Assembly (NCBI GenBank): GCA_001599815.1
Contig: BCIA01000004.1
Coordinates: 3,250,082 to 3,314,081 of the forward strand
Direction: 5' to 3'
Source: Furcasterigmium furcatum
Lineage: Eukaryota > Ascomycota > Sordariomycetes > Glomerellales > Plectosphaerellaceae
DNA: 64,000 nt
The position numbers were made by a program, and so were the translations under genes. The notes below the pieces were generated by a model, which did no database searches, was not told the origin of the DNA, and was given only the letters and a program-made list of their open reading frames with translations. This document shows positions 1 to 11,792 of the stretch, in pieces; position 1 is the stretch's first letter, and each line of letters starts with the position of its first letter.

Positions 1-525
1 CTCGAGACTTGAATGCAGTGGCCTCGTTTCAGCTCAAAGGCCCAGTACAACGCCTTCTCTTCAAAGCAAGCTCTCTTCCAGACAGCCTCACAGGAAGAAC
101 CCTCACCAACAAAAATGAGCCAGACTTCCGTCCTCTTTCCCAAGCCCCCACGGCATCTGTACGCTATATCGCACCTGGAACTCGCCCCTCATCCCAAGTG
201 AGGCTCCATACTCGCCGGCAGAGACGCACCCGCAAAGTTGGGAGTCGGGGACAAGAGCAAAAACGTCAAATTGAGATAGTTTTCATCACTTTATTCATTT
301 CTAGCACTGAAGTAGTCGGAATGTTCCCAAAACATCGTGTCATGTCAGTGGTTGATGGCATCGGGTCACTGATTTAGTGAGCGGCGTCTGGGCCGCTCCA
401 CGCCCAGGGGTTCAGGCAATCTCAGCTTGGAGCCATCCTGGATGCACATCCTCAAGACTTCGCAAAAGATCACTCTGTTCACGCATCGACTTACCGAGCT
501 TACCTTGGGTTCCTTGAATAAATAC
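1..525. other. Gene-free left edge, downstream of the ankyrin gene
   Basis: No convincing coding region is seen. Open frames here have no domain-like composition. The stretch holds the 3' flank of the minus-strand ankyrin gene that ends at 526; a gene could begin left of the window. Confidence 0.5.
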
Positions 526-2259
526 TCAAAACGCACCTGCAGCCTCTACAATCAGTTGCACAACGGCTTCGGCCACGTCTTGGTTCCCCCGCGCGAGCAC
601 CTCAGACTCGGCCGCGGCTCTCGCAGGCGTCATCTTCCCATCCAGCGCAGACAGGTCGGCACCATGCGCCAGCAGCGCCCTGACGACACCGACGGCGCCG
701 CGTGCCGCCGCAAGGTGTAGCGTGGTGTGGCCAGGCCTACGACTCAACGGCATCTGAAGACGCTCTCTGAGGCGAAGACTGTCCGGGTTATCGCGGCGAC
801 GGCGACAACGCTCCCTCTCATGCTCGACGGCCGCGTCGCCGTCAATCGCGACGGGGACACACCCTTGGACATCCGCGCCGCGAGACATTATCTCCTCAGC
901 AAGCTGCCCCATGCCGTTGCAGTCGTACCGGTCGAGATGCATGGCAGCGAGGTGCAAGGGCGTCCAGCCCTCCGCCGTCAGTCCATCCGTCGTCGCGCCG
1001 CTGGCGAGAAGCAGCCGCGCCGTGTCAACAGCATCAGATACCTTTTTCATCCGAGATCCCCAGATCGTACCCTCGCCGGCAGGAGCCAGAGCACACATAA
1101 AGGGCGTCCAGCCTTGATCATTCGCCTCGTCAACGCTAAGGCCACGGGAGATGAGATACTCTACGGTCTCAGCCTTACCTCCAGCGGCAGCCCAGTGCAT
1201 TGCCGTCTCTCCCCGGTCATTCTTGGCCTTCAACAGCTCGTCTTGTTCCTCCGCGGCACAGGCAGACACGTACATCTTGAAAACGCGCAGGTCGGACCCC
1301 ATCGCGGCGCAGTGGATGGGCGTGTTTCCCACCGCATCCCGCCGAGACACCGATGCCCCGTGCTGCAGCAGAAGCCGAATGCCAGCCTCATTCGTCCGCA
1401 GCGCGCCCCCGGGGCCTTCGGTGACCACAGAGACCGGTGACCCGAGGCGGTGAAGCGCGACCTGTCCATTCGAGCTCTGCGCGTCTGGATCCGCGCCCTT
1501 CTCGAGGAGCGCCTTCAGCGCCCCGGCCAGGTCGACGTACCTCGCAGCAGCAAGGACCGCATCGCCAGCCTTGCCCGGCTCCGCCCCGGCATCGAAGAGC
1601 CGCGCGATGAGCTGCTGCTGCGTCAGATAGTCCACGCCATCGTACGGCGGGGGCCGGGGGCCATCGACCTCCGCGAGCCAGAAGCGAAACCCGACGGCGA
1701 CGCGGAGCGCGGCCGCGAGGACCTCCGGGCTGAACGACGCCCTCGCCAGGAGGAGATCGGCCGTGACGAACTGCCACCTGTAGCAGGCGGCGTGCAGAGC
1801 GCGACCCTTGTCGGCCAGGCTCCAGCCGTCCCACGAGTCCAGGAGGTCCGCGAGCACCGAGACCCGGCCGAACTCGGCCGCGTCGACGAGACAGTATGCA
1901 TAGGCCGCGGGGAACCCCAGGCGGGAGGAGTCTGAGGAGAGATGCTCCCAGAGCATGCGGAAGACGGCGCGGTTTCCACGCACGGCCGCCCGCCGGAGCG
2001 CCGACATGGGCCAGGCGGCCGACCCGTCTTCACAGAGAGGGTTGGCTCCGGCTTTCAGGAGGAGGCCGACAGCAGTGTCATTCTCGCACAATACTGCAAC
2101 ATCGAGAGGGGTTCCCCATCCGCCGTCGGGATCGTGGATGTAGCCGGCGTGCGTGGTGTCGAGCAGCCTCTGGAGCTGGGGGGTGTCGTTGTCTCGGATG
2201 CAGGCCTTCAGCCTGTGTCGATCGTCGCTGTTGAAGGAATCCTTCATCTTGTCTTGCAT
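526..2259 (-). CDS. Ankyrin repeat protein
   Basis: A single uninterrupted frame of 577 residues. Ankyrin signatures recur along it: WGTPLDVAVLCEN near residue 48, GNTPIHCAAMGSDL in the middle, GETAMHWAAAGGKAETVEYL, GWTPLHLAAMHLD and TTLHLAAARGAVGVVRALL near the C-terminus, most followed by the usual LL..GAD turn. No catalytic, membrane or signal segment is visible, so it is a stand-alone repeat scaffold whose partner cannot be inferred. I chose the ATG at 2259 because it precedes the first compositionally normal protein sequence; in-frame ATGs at 2277, 2376 and 2448 would add a Ser/Pro-rich leader that reads like untranslated DNA. The region around residues 500-530 (Arg-rich, between two repeats) is odd and could be a short unspliced insert. 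Known: ankyrin repeats bind proteins. Function of this one is unknown. Confidence 0.8.
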   Translation of the reverse strand: MQDKMKDSFNSDDRHRLKACIRDNDTPQLQRLLDTTHAGYIHDPDGGWGTPLDVAVLCENDTAVGLLLKAGANPLCEDGSAAWPMSALRRAAVRGNRAVFRMLWEHLSSDSSRLGFPAAYAYCLVDAAEFGRVSVLADLLDSWDGWSLADKGRALHAACYRWQFVTADLLLARASFSPEVLAAALRVAVGFRFWLAEVDGPRPPPYDGVDYLTQQQLIARLFDAGAEPGKAGDAVLAAARYVDLAGALKALLEKGADPDAQSSNGQVALHRLGSPVSVVTEGPGGALRTNEAGIRLLLQHGASVSRRDAVGNTPIHCAAMGSDLRVFKMYVSACAAEEQDELLKAKNDRGETAMHWAAAGGKAETVEYLISRGLSVDEANDQGWTPFMCALAPAGEGTIWGSRMKKVSDAVDTARLLLASGATTDGLTAEGWTPLHLAAMHLDRYDCNGMGQLAEEIMSRGADVQGCVPVAIDGDAAVEHERERCRRRRDNPDSLRLRERLQMPLSRRPGHTTLHLAAARGAVGVVRALLAHGADLSALDGKMTPARAAAESEVLARGNQDVAEAVVQLIVEAAGAF

Positions 2260-2484
2260 CGTGGGTCTTGACCACATTGCGACGGGCAGCTCGGGGTGCG
2301 ACTCCGTGAGTGATGAGGGAATAAAAAGTGAGACAACGAACGAGCAGGAGAGTGATGGGAGACGAGCCCGGATCATATTGGGACTTATGCTGGTGCTAAC
2401 GGTGCCAAGGCTCGGCACTTGTCCGTTTGGCCTCACTTCGAGATCCATCAATAATCAGGACCAGGATTCCAACTGCCGGAGGAT

Positions 2485-3622
2485 TCAGGGGATCACACCG
2501 CGATTCGCTCCCCACGTCTGCTCCAGCATCTCATTCACCGTCAACATCTTGAACTCCGGGAACCTCCGCCCGTTCAACGAATCCTCGATCGGATGGTGGA
2601 AATGCCCCTTCGCCATGAGAATCCCAAGCGCAGTGTACAGCCCCCTCAAGGCCGGCTTGGGAAAGAAAGGATACGACTCGACATGGTTCGGCAGCTCCGT
2701 CATCTCGTTCGCAATCAGCTTCTCCAGGCTGTCGTAGCGGACCTCGAACTTCCCGCCTACTCATCAGGTCAGCAAGCTACATCGCTAGCCACAGGAGAAC
2801 CCATCGTGAGCTGAAGCAACATACCTCTCACCCCCTCGGCCAGCGCCAGGAACTCGTTCCAAGTGACCACATCCCCGACCAGCAGCGTCGTGGGCTCCCA
2901 CTCCCCGTCGGGCAGAAAGAGTAACCTCTCGGCGATGAACCTCGCCAAGTCGAAACTATACGCGAACGACACGGGCTCCGTCCCCGTCCCCGGGATCCCC
3001 GCCGCCCGGCACTTGATGTCGATCGCGATCAGCGACGGGCCCAGGTGCGTCCTGAGAAACGGCTGCCCCCAGAAGTCCAGCATGTACCCAGTCGCAATCT
3101 CCGTCCAAACGAGCGACGTCTTCCGGAACTGCGCCTGCGCGTCGAGCTGGAAGTGAGCCCACGGGTTGCTGTATCTAGACGTGAGCATGGCCTGGGAAGG
3201 GAAGCCCGCCGGGGACCTGGGAGAACTCACGTCTCATCACTGGGCGATGACCAGTTGCTCGCTACGAAGCGCTTAGTAACCTTGGACGCCTCGGCCGCAA
3301 CAATAACATTCGCCTGAGCCTTGGCCACCACATCGTTCTCGATCAGAAGACAGCAAATAACAGTGTCGACCTGATGTCTCTCCAAGATGACACGGACGCT
3401 CTCGGCACTGGCGTAATCTGTCTCCTCGAAAACCACCCCAGAGTCGATGGTGCCCGAAGCCTGTCTCGTGGTCAGCGAGTATCTCTCAAACCCATCAGGT
3501 GCTCTGGGCATTCTCACCTTTCGCCCGAGAACCACAACGGAGTGCTCTGGATGCTCTCGGAGGACCTCGACTACCGTCCGCCCAACTCGGCCCGTCCCAC
3601 CCATAACAGCAACGTTTACCAT
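2485..3622 (-). CDS. NmrA-like / isoflavone reductase-type NAD(P)-binding protein
   Basis: Three exons on the minus strand, 3622-3231, 3174-2825 and 2759-2485, encode 338 residues; the introns (56 and 65 bp) have GTGAGT and GTATGT donors and the joins are in frame (DETYSNPW; GVRVGGKF). The N-terminus starts at once with a Rossmann dinucleotide-binding loop, MGGTGRVGRT at residues 7-16, as in atypical short-chain dehydrogenases of the NmrA/isoflavone reductase group. The total length fits that family. The middle (SLIAIDIKCRAAGIPGTG) and the C-terminal helix with FPEFKMLTVNEML are typical of fungal members. Such proteins are either NAD(P)H reductases of small phenolic substrates or redox sensors without catalysis; the sequence does not decide which. 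The TYR-lysine catalytic motif of classical SDRs is not evident. It is followed 225 bp downstream by the ankyrin gene on the same strand. Confidence 0.85.
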
Positions 3623-4332
3623 ATTTGGGCTTCTGTAAGGCTCCTCAAGTAAGTAAACTGGGCATACAGGAACATGGAAAGGCTTCGAAGAGTAAATATC
3701 GCACCCAGGCCCTCTCGTCTCGCCTTTATACCTCCAAGTTTGGCGTCACGGTCAATCCTCAACGGGCCAACCTCCGCTGACTACAACTCGTGTCCTCCGA
3801 AACCGTCCACTCTACTCTGTATACCCTCGTCAATTGTCCCGCTTCGTTGGTTCTTTTGAGTCGGTGGCCGCGGATGTCCGACTTCATCGTGAAAGGCAAA
3901 GTGACTAAGCGGAGGTTGTCAAAACAGGAACAAGCATCACGCAAGGGCCGTGTCTGTCGGGACTGGAGGCGGTCGCACCAATGCAAGACTTAGATGTTGA
4001 TCCATGACCATGTGGTATTGACTCGCAAGTGAGGCCACTCGCGCTATCTACTAGATACAAGAGGGCTCAGAGATGCCCATGAAACTCCTTCCAATCAATT
4101 TCAGGAGTAAACCCAACAAAGGAAAGTGCCCGGTGTCATCATTCGTTGGCTGTCCGCCAGTCCCAAGTGGCCTTTTCACCTCAAGAAAAAGAGCTGTCCG
4201 TTCTGGACTATGATAGATCCATGCATGCCGCAACAACGCCTGCTCCTTCTAAACCGTCCCAGACCCGGATGCGCACCAGAAAATGCTCCGAAATGACAAC
4301 AAGAGAATATGCTTTGCCCATGCGTTGCCAAA
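3623..4332. other. Intergenic: promoter of NmrA-like gene and 3' flank of bZIP gene
   Basis: About 710 bp between two minus-strand genes. Short open frames only, none with recognisable protein features. It should hold the promoter of the NmrA-like gene near 3.6-3.9 kb and the bZIP 3' untranslated region near 4.3 kb. Confidence 0.5.
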
Positions 4333-6108
4333 TCAGAGGCACAGGCGCTCTAACCGTTCGTGAACATGTTCCAGAGCGGCACTGATGCGCTGCACCTTGG
4401 CCATGGCTACCAACGCCTCGCCCTCGGCTTGTGACGCGTCAACGAGCTGGTAGCGGGCAAGAACCTTCTCAGGCTCGAGGCCGCCGAAGATGTCGACAGG
4501 AGGCGACAGCTCAGCGTCAGAAACAGGCGAAGAATGGTAGAGGGCAAATTCAGGGTCGTTCTCAAAGTCGTCATCGAAGACCTCAACAGTCTCCGGGGCC
4601 TTGGCAGACACCTCGGGGGCGAGGGCCTTGGGCGAGTCGAGGGCCGGGAGCTCAAGCTTCTCGTCATCGGACTCGAGAGCCTGGCCAACGAAGTTTGACG
4701 TCTTGCCGGAGAGGATATCGGCGTTGATGGTGGTAGGAACCTCAGGAGTCTCGGTGACGGCGAAGACTCGGGGCTGATAGGTATCGATATTGCTCAGGTT
4801 GAGCATAGAGAAGTCCATGGTCTGCTCAGGGATCATGGCCATGCCAATCTGCTGCTGCTGCTGACTTTGGGAGGCAGCATAGGGGTTGGCGTCCTTGGGG
4901 GGCTGCTGGCTTTGCTGCTGCTGCTGGGGCTCAGCCTTGACGGCGAGTTGCTGGGCCTGCTGCTGAGACAGACCCTGAGGGTTGTTGCTCAGGTGGTCGA
5001 GGAAGTTAGAGAAGGAAGACGACGACAACAGCATGCGAGTGAGGTCAGTCAGTCGCTTGTTCTCATCAGCCAGAGCGCGGTTCTGCAGACGCAGGTCGCC
5101 GTTCTCGGAAACCTTGTTGGCGATCTCGCTCTCAAGCTGGGTGATGTATTCTAGGGGATATTAGCGGCGCTCTCAATCAATGATGCACTCGATTGATGAC
5201 TTACCCTTTCTCCTCGAACGGAAGGCACGGGCGGAGACCTTGTTGCGGAGCTGGCGGCGCTCCTTGCTGCTCAGTTTCTTGCCCTCTTCGCTGGCAAGCA
5301 GCCTCTCGTCCTCGTCCATATCATCCTCGTCCTTCTTAGGGCGGGGAACGTTCAGCAGCGGCAGGGGGCTACCATCCTCGGATGAAGACTTGGCCCTCAT
5401 CGAGTTAAGCAGCTGGGTGATCTTCTGCTCAACAATGGGGTCGGTGGGCTGGGCGCTCTTGGTCCGGGCCCGCGCCTGCTGTGGCCGTTGCTGGGACTGG
5501 ATCATGTGCTGCTGCTGCCTCTGCTGGGCCTGAGCCTTGGCCATGGCGGCAGCCTGAGTATGCATGCCAGGCCAGAGCCTTCCCACGTTGTTGGGCTGTG
5601 CAGGGGTGACGGGGGATTCTTGTCCGCCAATGGCGTTGGGGTTGATGGTATCGGTGCCCTGGAAGAAGAACTGGTCGGGAGGAGAGTCGAACTCAACGTC
5701 CATATCAAGACCGCTCGAAGAAGCCTGCGAGTTGAGGCCAGGCCCGGCGTTGAAGTCGAACATCTCGTTCTCTGGGCTCATGCCACTCATGTAGTCCATG
5801 GTGAAACCACTGTTGTAGCCAGAAATCTGCGAGTTGGCCTGGTTGACGGCAAGGGTGCTGGCGAGAGCGCCAGGGACAATACCAGTCTGCTGCTTGTACA
5901 ACTCGTATTGATGGCTGGGGCCGCTCATAGATGGCTGTGCTGTGGCGGGCACCGCGGGGGTCTGAACAGTCGGCCGAGAGGGGAACTGGTTCTTCGGCGC
6001 CGTGGATGGCGACATGGCGGGAGAGGGGAATGTGTTCATGGTGTCGTATTCGCTCAGGTCGAGCAAGTTGTCGAAGTTATCGACATTCGGTGCTTGATTT
6101 GTCGACAT
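4333..6108 (-). CDS. bZIP transcription factor
   Basis: Two exons, 6108-5205 and 5150-4333, joined across a 54-bp intron (GTAAGT donor, CTAG acceptor) give 573 residues. The intron cuts exactly inside the DNA-binding domain. The basic region, NKVSARAFRSRRK at residues 289-301, has the N-x7-R signature and continues after the join as EYITQLESEI with a leucine zipper of about four heptads. The flanks are low-complexity: Gln/Asn/Pro/Ser-rich activation-type sequence before the basic region, and a Gln-rich stretch followed by an acidic C-terminus (DDEKLELPALDS, FDDDFENDPEF). Known: this SARAFRSRRKEYI type of bZIP occurs widely in filamentous fungi and includes regulators of growth, wall integrity and development; I infer membership only from the basic region. 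It is nuclear. Upstream lies a 3.9-kb gene-free block, with no ATG on the coding strand for roughly 370 bases before the start. Confidence 0.92.
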
Positions 6109-9100
6109 GGCGATGTTGTTGTGGTGGCTGTTAGGATGCTCCCAATTGAGTTCCAGCCACGGCGGTCGCAGAGGTGGAGCGAGCGGGGTCGGGAGAGCGT
6201 GAGTGAATCTCCTCGTTTACAGTGTCCGATAATATGCTGTCGAGGGATCTGGCAATCGTGAGATCGATGCGTTGGGCTTTTCGATGTGAAGCGATGTTGA
6301 TGTTGGAGGAAGGTCTGGGGGTTGACAAGTGACGGGAGGGAACCTGGAACAAGTTGGAAGTGGGTGGGAGGAGCCAAGGCTTAAGGAATCAGGTCAGCGG
6401 GTGATTTGGCTGGGATTGGGCGATGGCAGGGGGAGGTGGGGGGCGCGGTGCTCTGGCTGGTCGTGCTGTTCAGAAAAGAGGCATTGCAGGGAAAGGGGAA
6501 AGGGGGATTTGGGCCCGCACGGGTCAGGTCCGTCCTTCCTCTTCAATGTTATGGCTGCCTGGAGACTTGACATGGAACCAGCGCCCGAGCGAGTCGGTGG
6601 TTCGGTCCTTCCTGCTGCGGACGGGCCGGGGAGATTCAAAACAGGGCAGGAAGACTGGGCCAGAGTGACTTCCAGGGCGAGTAGCGAGGAAGAGCGACTC
6701 ACTGTTCGGAGAGGGCGAGGGACGCGGGACGCGTCAGCTCTTTCCCATGTCGCCCAATCGGTCCTAGGTAGGGTGCGAGAGCGAGGGGATCCACAACGGA
6801 CGCCTGCCGGGCCAATGGCGCACTCTCATTCTGGGTTCCACGGGATTCTTGGGGATAAGGTGACGGTTACTTTGTACCCAAGTACCGATGTCCGGCTTAT
6901 TGTTTTCTCCAGCATTTCTCTCCGTCGGCCTCCGGCCTCAATGATGGGACATCAATTCACCCATCAGACAGAAATACCAAGCTCTCGCCGTGGCCCTTAC
7001 GTGAGGACGGTTGGTGATAAGCCCGCACCTCCCGGGCGCTCGACTCCTATCCCCAGATTGATGAACGAGGTTGCCAGGCTTATGTCCGGTTCTCAACACA
7101 CGTATCAAACCCCTCACTAAGCGGCTGCAAGACGTCTGCAGGTAGAATGAGATTGGCCTTGCCAGGTGCCTGCGGTTATGGCTTAGGGCTCATGATGATG
7201 ACGACGCGGGCGACGTCGACATGCCGCCAGCCACGATGATACCAACCAGCCCACGGACTTGACAATAAACGCACCAGGCCCGCCGTTTGAAGCGGAGCGC
7301 CCAGGAACGCCTTTCCAGCGACGGACACCAACCCACTGAGAGAGGGGGCGGCAGGGCCGGGTATCCTTCGCGACTTTGCGTCCCAAAACGTTTGCCCGTT
7401 CGCAAATACGGAGCTCTCATGACCCGACCGCCGACAGATCACCCAACAACCAAGCCTTATGGTTCAGCACTGCCACCGTGGGAAGCAGCGGCGTCTGACC
7501 AGTGAGCACACTTCACTGCAGTGTCACTAATATGTAATCTCTGGCATTTCCCCCTGCCATCTGCCCAAACGACAGCGGCTTCTGGAAGAGCTCGCGCGCA
7601 GAATCTCTTGCAATCTCCGGTTAACTCCAACAGAGATTTGATAAAGGGGTCCCGAATCCCAGCGACCGCAGCATAGCCACCGCCGAATGGCAGGCACCTG
7701 GATGGGAGGTCGGACTCGCAACAGTACATACGAGACTGCGAAATGCGACCAGTGGGACCACGGTCGCACTTCCTACTACAAAGGGCTAGCATCGTGTGCG
7801 TTGCGTCTTCCATGGTGGCTTTGCTTGTCACCCAATCTGTCATGGCATTCCATCCTGCACCCAGCCCATCCGCAGATGCCGCCATGGACGATTCCGTCCT
7901 TCATCTAACGCGACCCGCTGGGGCTTTGGGGGCTCAGCCGATAGGCGTTCCGCGAAGATGCACGACCTGACGCTTCAGCTGCTCGATTAGGACGGCGCGG
8001 CGACTTGCTCGATCCATATTGAGAAAGCGCCCGAAACTATCGCGGCTTCGGCACTCGTGAAGGCAGCACCGTGGTGTTGGGTCTCCGACAAGGGTCAACC
8101 GAGGGATCCTCATCTTGGCTTTGCTTGACATTCTGGCTCGTGTCATCGGCACATCAGCCCTTCCGGTCACCGTGCCACGGACGCAACGGCGCTCGTACTC
8201 GTAGGCCCCTTTCGACAAGATACATCTAACACCCTGTACCTCAGCACTCAGCCATCTGGAAGATTAGCACAGACTCCAAAAAAATTGGCTCTGGCGCCGG
8301 CGATCAACACGGGACCTCAGGGGCCCATGACGTTTTGTTGTTCAAAAATAGCAGCCGCCGGGCACGTTTCAGATTCGGGGTCCTGGACGGTGTGCATTAT
8401 GCCCCCGAGGATCCCCTTCGTCAGGGCATGGTGCGCATTATACTTTCGGCGTTGCTTAACGGCGAGCACTTTCTTTCCAAACTGGTTGGCTCACCGGCGC
8501 TGGCGCATGTTGTGTCTGAATCAACCTGCTCATGGGCGGCATCACCGGCGAATCACAGCGACCTGTACAGCACATTGAGTTCATTGACAGCCAGGTATTC
8601 CCGGATCTGTCCGGCTACTTTGGGTTGGAGAGACGCCCGCAACAGTCAAGCGGGAAAGGAATCAACTCCGACCGCCACATCCCGTGATGACTTCGAAGGA
8701 GGTCGAGGGGGCATCCGGCTCGGACATGCGGCATCCCTACTCAATAGTACTGAAGGCTCTTCGTGATCGTGGCAGGCGCGAGCATGATTTTCATGCCAAA
8801 CGTGCTCCTAATTTAGAGTGGCAATAATGCTTCAGAGGGCCACATTCGGAGCGACGTCAGTGGAGACCAGGATCTTCTCATCCATCTGTGGAGATGCAAC
8901 ACCGACACACGCCACACACGCCACACCTCTGTCATTTTATCACGTGACACAGTCTTGGCCTGTGGCTGTGCTCTTGCCCATCTTCATCCCAAAGCCAGTG
9001 ATCGATCCTCCCCTTTCCTCATCGCCACCGATCGCATGCCAGGATCGCCGTCAGTTGCTGATCGGGATCCACAGCCCCTGAAAGTCACTGCACCCATTTC

Positions 9101-10011
9101 GCCCTGGATTCCGAGCATATTTTGTACGTGAAAGAAGGATATTCAGGAGTTTGTCTCGCCTTGGGAGGGACTGTGGCCATCGCGTTGCTCAGAACATGCG
9201 ACGTGCTTCGAGATTTCTCCTCCCTTCGATGCGTCAGGAGCGGTTTCGTCAGGGGTGACTGGCTCACAGTCCATGGCCTGATCAGGAATCTGCCGATCGT
9301 CATGTTGAGAGCGACACGGGATGCGGCTGCCGGGTCCGTTGCAGGGAAGAAGTTTCACCTCCATCTGAATCCTCCAACGTCCCGGCCTGCTGTGGTTCGG
9401 GTGGCAGTCGGGAGCCCCGTGCGATGTATGCTGAGGTCGGACTTTGAGGATGTTGCCATTGTGCCCCGGGGCCGAGTCTCGAGGTCGTCTCTTCGGCACG
9501 AAGCCATCCCATCATCTGGCGGCTTTCACCGGGCCGATCTCCATGGTCGTCCCGAGGGCATCCGTGGGTTGTTGTGTGCATGTAGTTGGACTTGAGATGT
9601 GTGAGATCAGCGCCACAACGCCCGGGAACCATTCATCCAGATTGCGGTGTTGTTTGACGAGCTATTGGTGCCGTCCATGCCTTGTAGCCCAAGCCCATCG
9701 GCCAAGAGGTAAAGCCTGTCGCGCTGCTCGCCGCTATCTTCACTTCAGGGCTGAGTTGTGAGGCGGAATATCGGGATTGAGGTGAAACCAGCCCTTCAGA
9801 CGGAATACCGGGAAATGTCGAAGTCCGGGTGGCAGCACATCGGTCTCGGTCTGCCATGCGACTCAAGCCCAAGTCTTTGCAGGCTTTCATCATGAACGTG
9901 CCGCCAGCCTTGGGTCTTGTCCCTTTCAAAAGTTCAGAATAACATTCAAGATGGAACCGAGAGTACGCTTGTAACTACACAACAAGATGATATAGATATG
10001 CTGTTTCGTGC
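6109..10011. other. 3.9-kb gene-free block upstream of the bZIP gene
   Basis: Only short frames with arginine/serine/proline-rich, family-less translations. The first 300 bases are pyrimidine-rich on the minus strand and fit a long bZIP leader. A CACGTGAC octamer lies at 8941-8948. The rightmost part is the 3' flank of the monooxygenase. I see no RNA gene or repeat element. Confidence 0.5.
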
Positions 10012-11792
10012 CTACCGCAACGTCGGGATCTGCTCCGGCGACACCTCCGCCCTCGTGCCATCCTCTCTGACGACGTCGAAGTTCGTCCAGTCCTTGGTCC
10101 CGTCCTTGCACGACTGGGCGTACAGCCCGATGCCGCCGATGTAGTTCAGCGGCTCCCTCTTCTTCCCCGGGATGTTGGCGCCCAGGTACCACGAGCACGA
10201 GTCGTTCAGCGGGAACAGGGTCGCATCGTTCATGGCCATGAGCCCGTTCTTCCACTGCTGCTCCGCGGCGTGCTTGGGCTCGATCGTCTTGACGTTCTGC
10301 TCCCGCAGCTTGACGAGCCAGTCGACGACAAAATCGACCTGGTCCTCGATGAAGACTGGGGCGTTGGTGAACGCAGTCGGCGCTGGGGTGTCCAAGTCAG
10401 CTGCACGGTCTTGTCTGGAGATGTGTACTTGGGGCGAATCTCACCTTGTGGCCCGTAGACGATGAACATGTTCGGGCATCCTCTGGCGGTAATGCCGAGA
10501 TATGTCCAGACGCCGTCCTTCCACCTCTCCTTCATGTCGACTCCGTCCTTGCCCCTGAGGCCCATACCCGTCAAGCTGCCGGTCATGTTGTCGTATCCCG
10601 TCGCCAGCACGACGTAGTCGTGCTCCCTCTCCTTTCCATCTTCCGTCACGATGCCCTTCTCCGTGAACTTTTGAATCGGGGTCTTCTTCAGCCCAATGAC
10701 ATCGACGTTATCCTGGCTGATCACCTCGTAGTAGTCCTGCTCCAAGCTGCACCTCTTGGTCGCGACAGGGTACGGCTGCTCGAGGGGCGCGACGACGTCG
10801 GCCTTGGCCGTGTCCTTGATCCTCTGCCTCGTCTTCTTGCACCAAAAGTCGTACACCATCTTGTTCGTCTTCAGGTTGACCAGGAAGTCCGAGTAATTGG
10901 CGGCCTGGAAGCTGAAGCCACCACGATCCCACAGCTCCTGCAGGTACGCCTGCTGCTGCTCGTGGGTGTCCTCCTCGGCCTTCTTGGGCTGGGCGTCCAT
11001 CGCGATTCCGGCGGCCGTCTGGCGCGCGAGCTGGAAGAGTCCCTGGTAGATGGCCTTTTGGGCACGGGATTCGAGGGGCGAGAAGTCGCGCTGGCCCATG
11101 GGGATGGCGATGTTGGGGTTGCGGATGTACGCGCTCGTGTGGTCGGCCACCTTGCCGATCTCCTGAACGAGCTGGACGCCCGTGGCACCGGCGCCGATGA
11201 TGGCGACCTTCTTCCCTTTGAAATCGATGCCGGACTCTGGCCAGGAAGCGGCGTGGATGATCTGGCCCTTGTAGGCCTTCATCTCCGGGAACTCGGGCTC
11301 GTATCGCTTGTATGAGCTGCCCGTTGCCGGGACCAGGAACTTGCACGTCAACGTCCTCCCCGTGCTCGTCTCGAGGGTCCATCGCCCTGTGTCTTCGTCA
11401 AAGTCTGCGCCCACAACGGCGGTGTTGTAGCTGATGTCCTTGGACAGGCCGAGCGTCTTGTCGACGTGCCTGAAGTAGGCCTTGAGTTCATTGTGGTCAG
11501 GGAACCTCTGCGTCCAGCTGAAGGTCTTGTAGACCTCGGGGCATGAGAACTGATAGAACGGCTGCTCGGAGTCGACACGGGCGCCGGGGTAACTGTTCCA
11601 GTGCCAAACGCCACCCAGGCCGGAACCAGCTTCGATGAGATGTGTCGAGAAGCCCGCCTTTCGCAGCTTGTGCAGGGAGTCGCAGCCTCCGAAGCCGCCG
11701 CCGATGACGATCACGTCAAAGTCCCTCTGGTGGCCATTCACACCGTTGGTGCCGTTGACACCATTCTGGGAGGGATGGCCGATGGAGCCCAT
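10012..11792 (-). CDS. Flavin-containing Baeyer-Villiger monooxygenase
   Basis: Two exons, 11792-10445 and 10382-10012, with a 62-bp intron (GTGAGA donor, CCCCAG acceptor), encode 572 residues. The join restores the family's conserved YGPQAPTAF. The first Rossmann motif GGGFGG (residues 31-36) binds FAD, GAGATG (200-205) binds NADPH, and YKGQIIHAASWP (174-185) between them matches the Baeyer-Villiger fingerprint F/Y-x-G-x3-H-x3-W-P/D. These enzymes insert one oxygen of O2 next to a ketone, giving an ester or lactone, using NADPH; the substrate here cannot be told. Length fits the cyclohexanone/phenylacetone monooxygenase group. The N-terminus carries a small Asn-Gly repeat (NGVNGTNGVNGH). No secondary-metabolism gene lies nearby, so it is probably catabolic or a stand-alone tailoring enzyme. 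In-frame codons upstream of 11792 look like untranslated leader. Confidence 0.93.

Noticed and set aside
6054..6377. Possible upstream open reading frames before the bZIP start
   Set aside because: Those frames begin with TTG, not ATG. No ATG occurs on the coding strand for roughly 370 bases before the start codon, so no classical uORF is supported.
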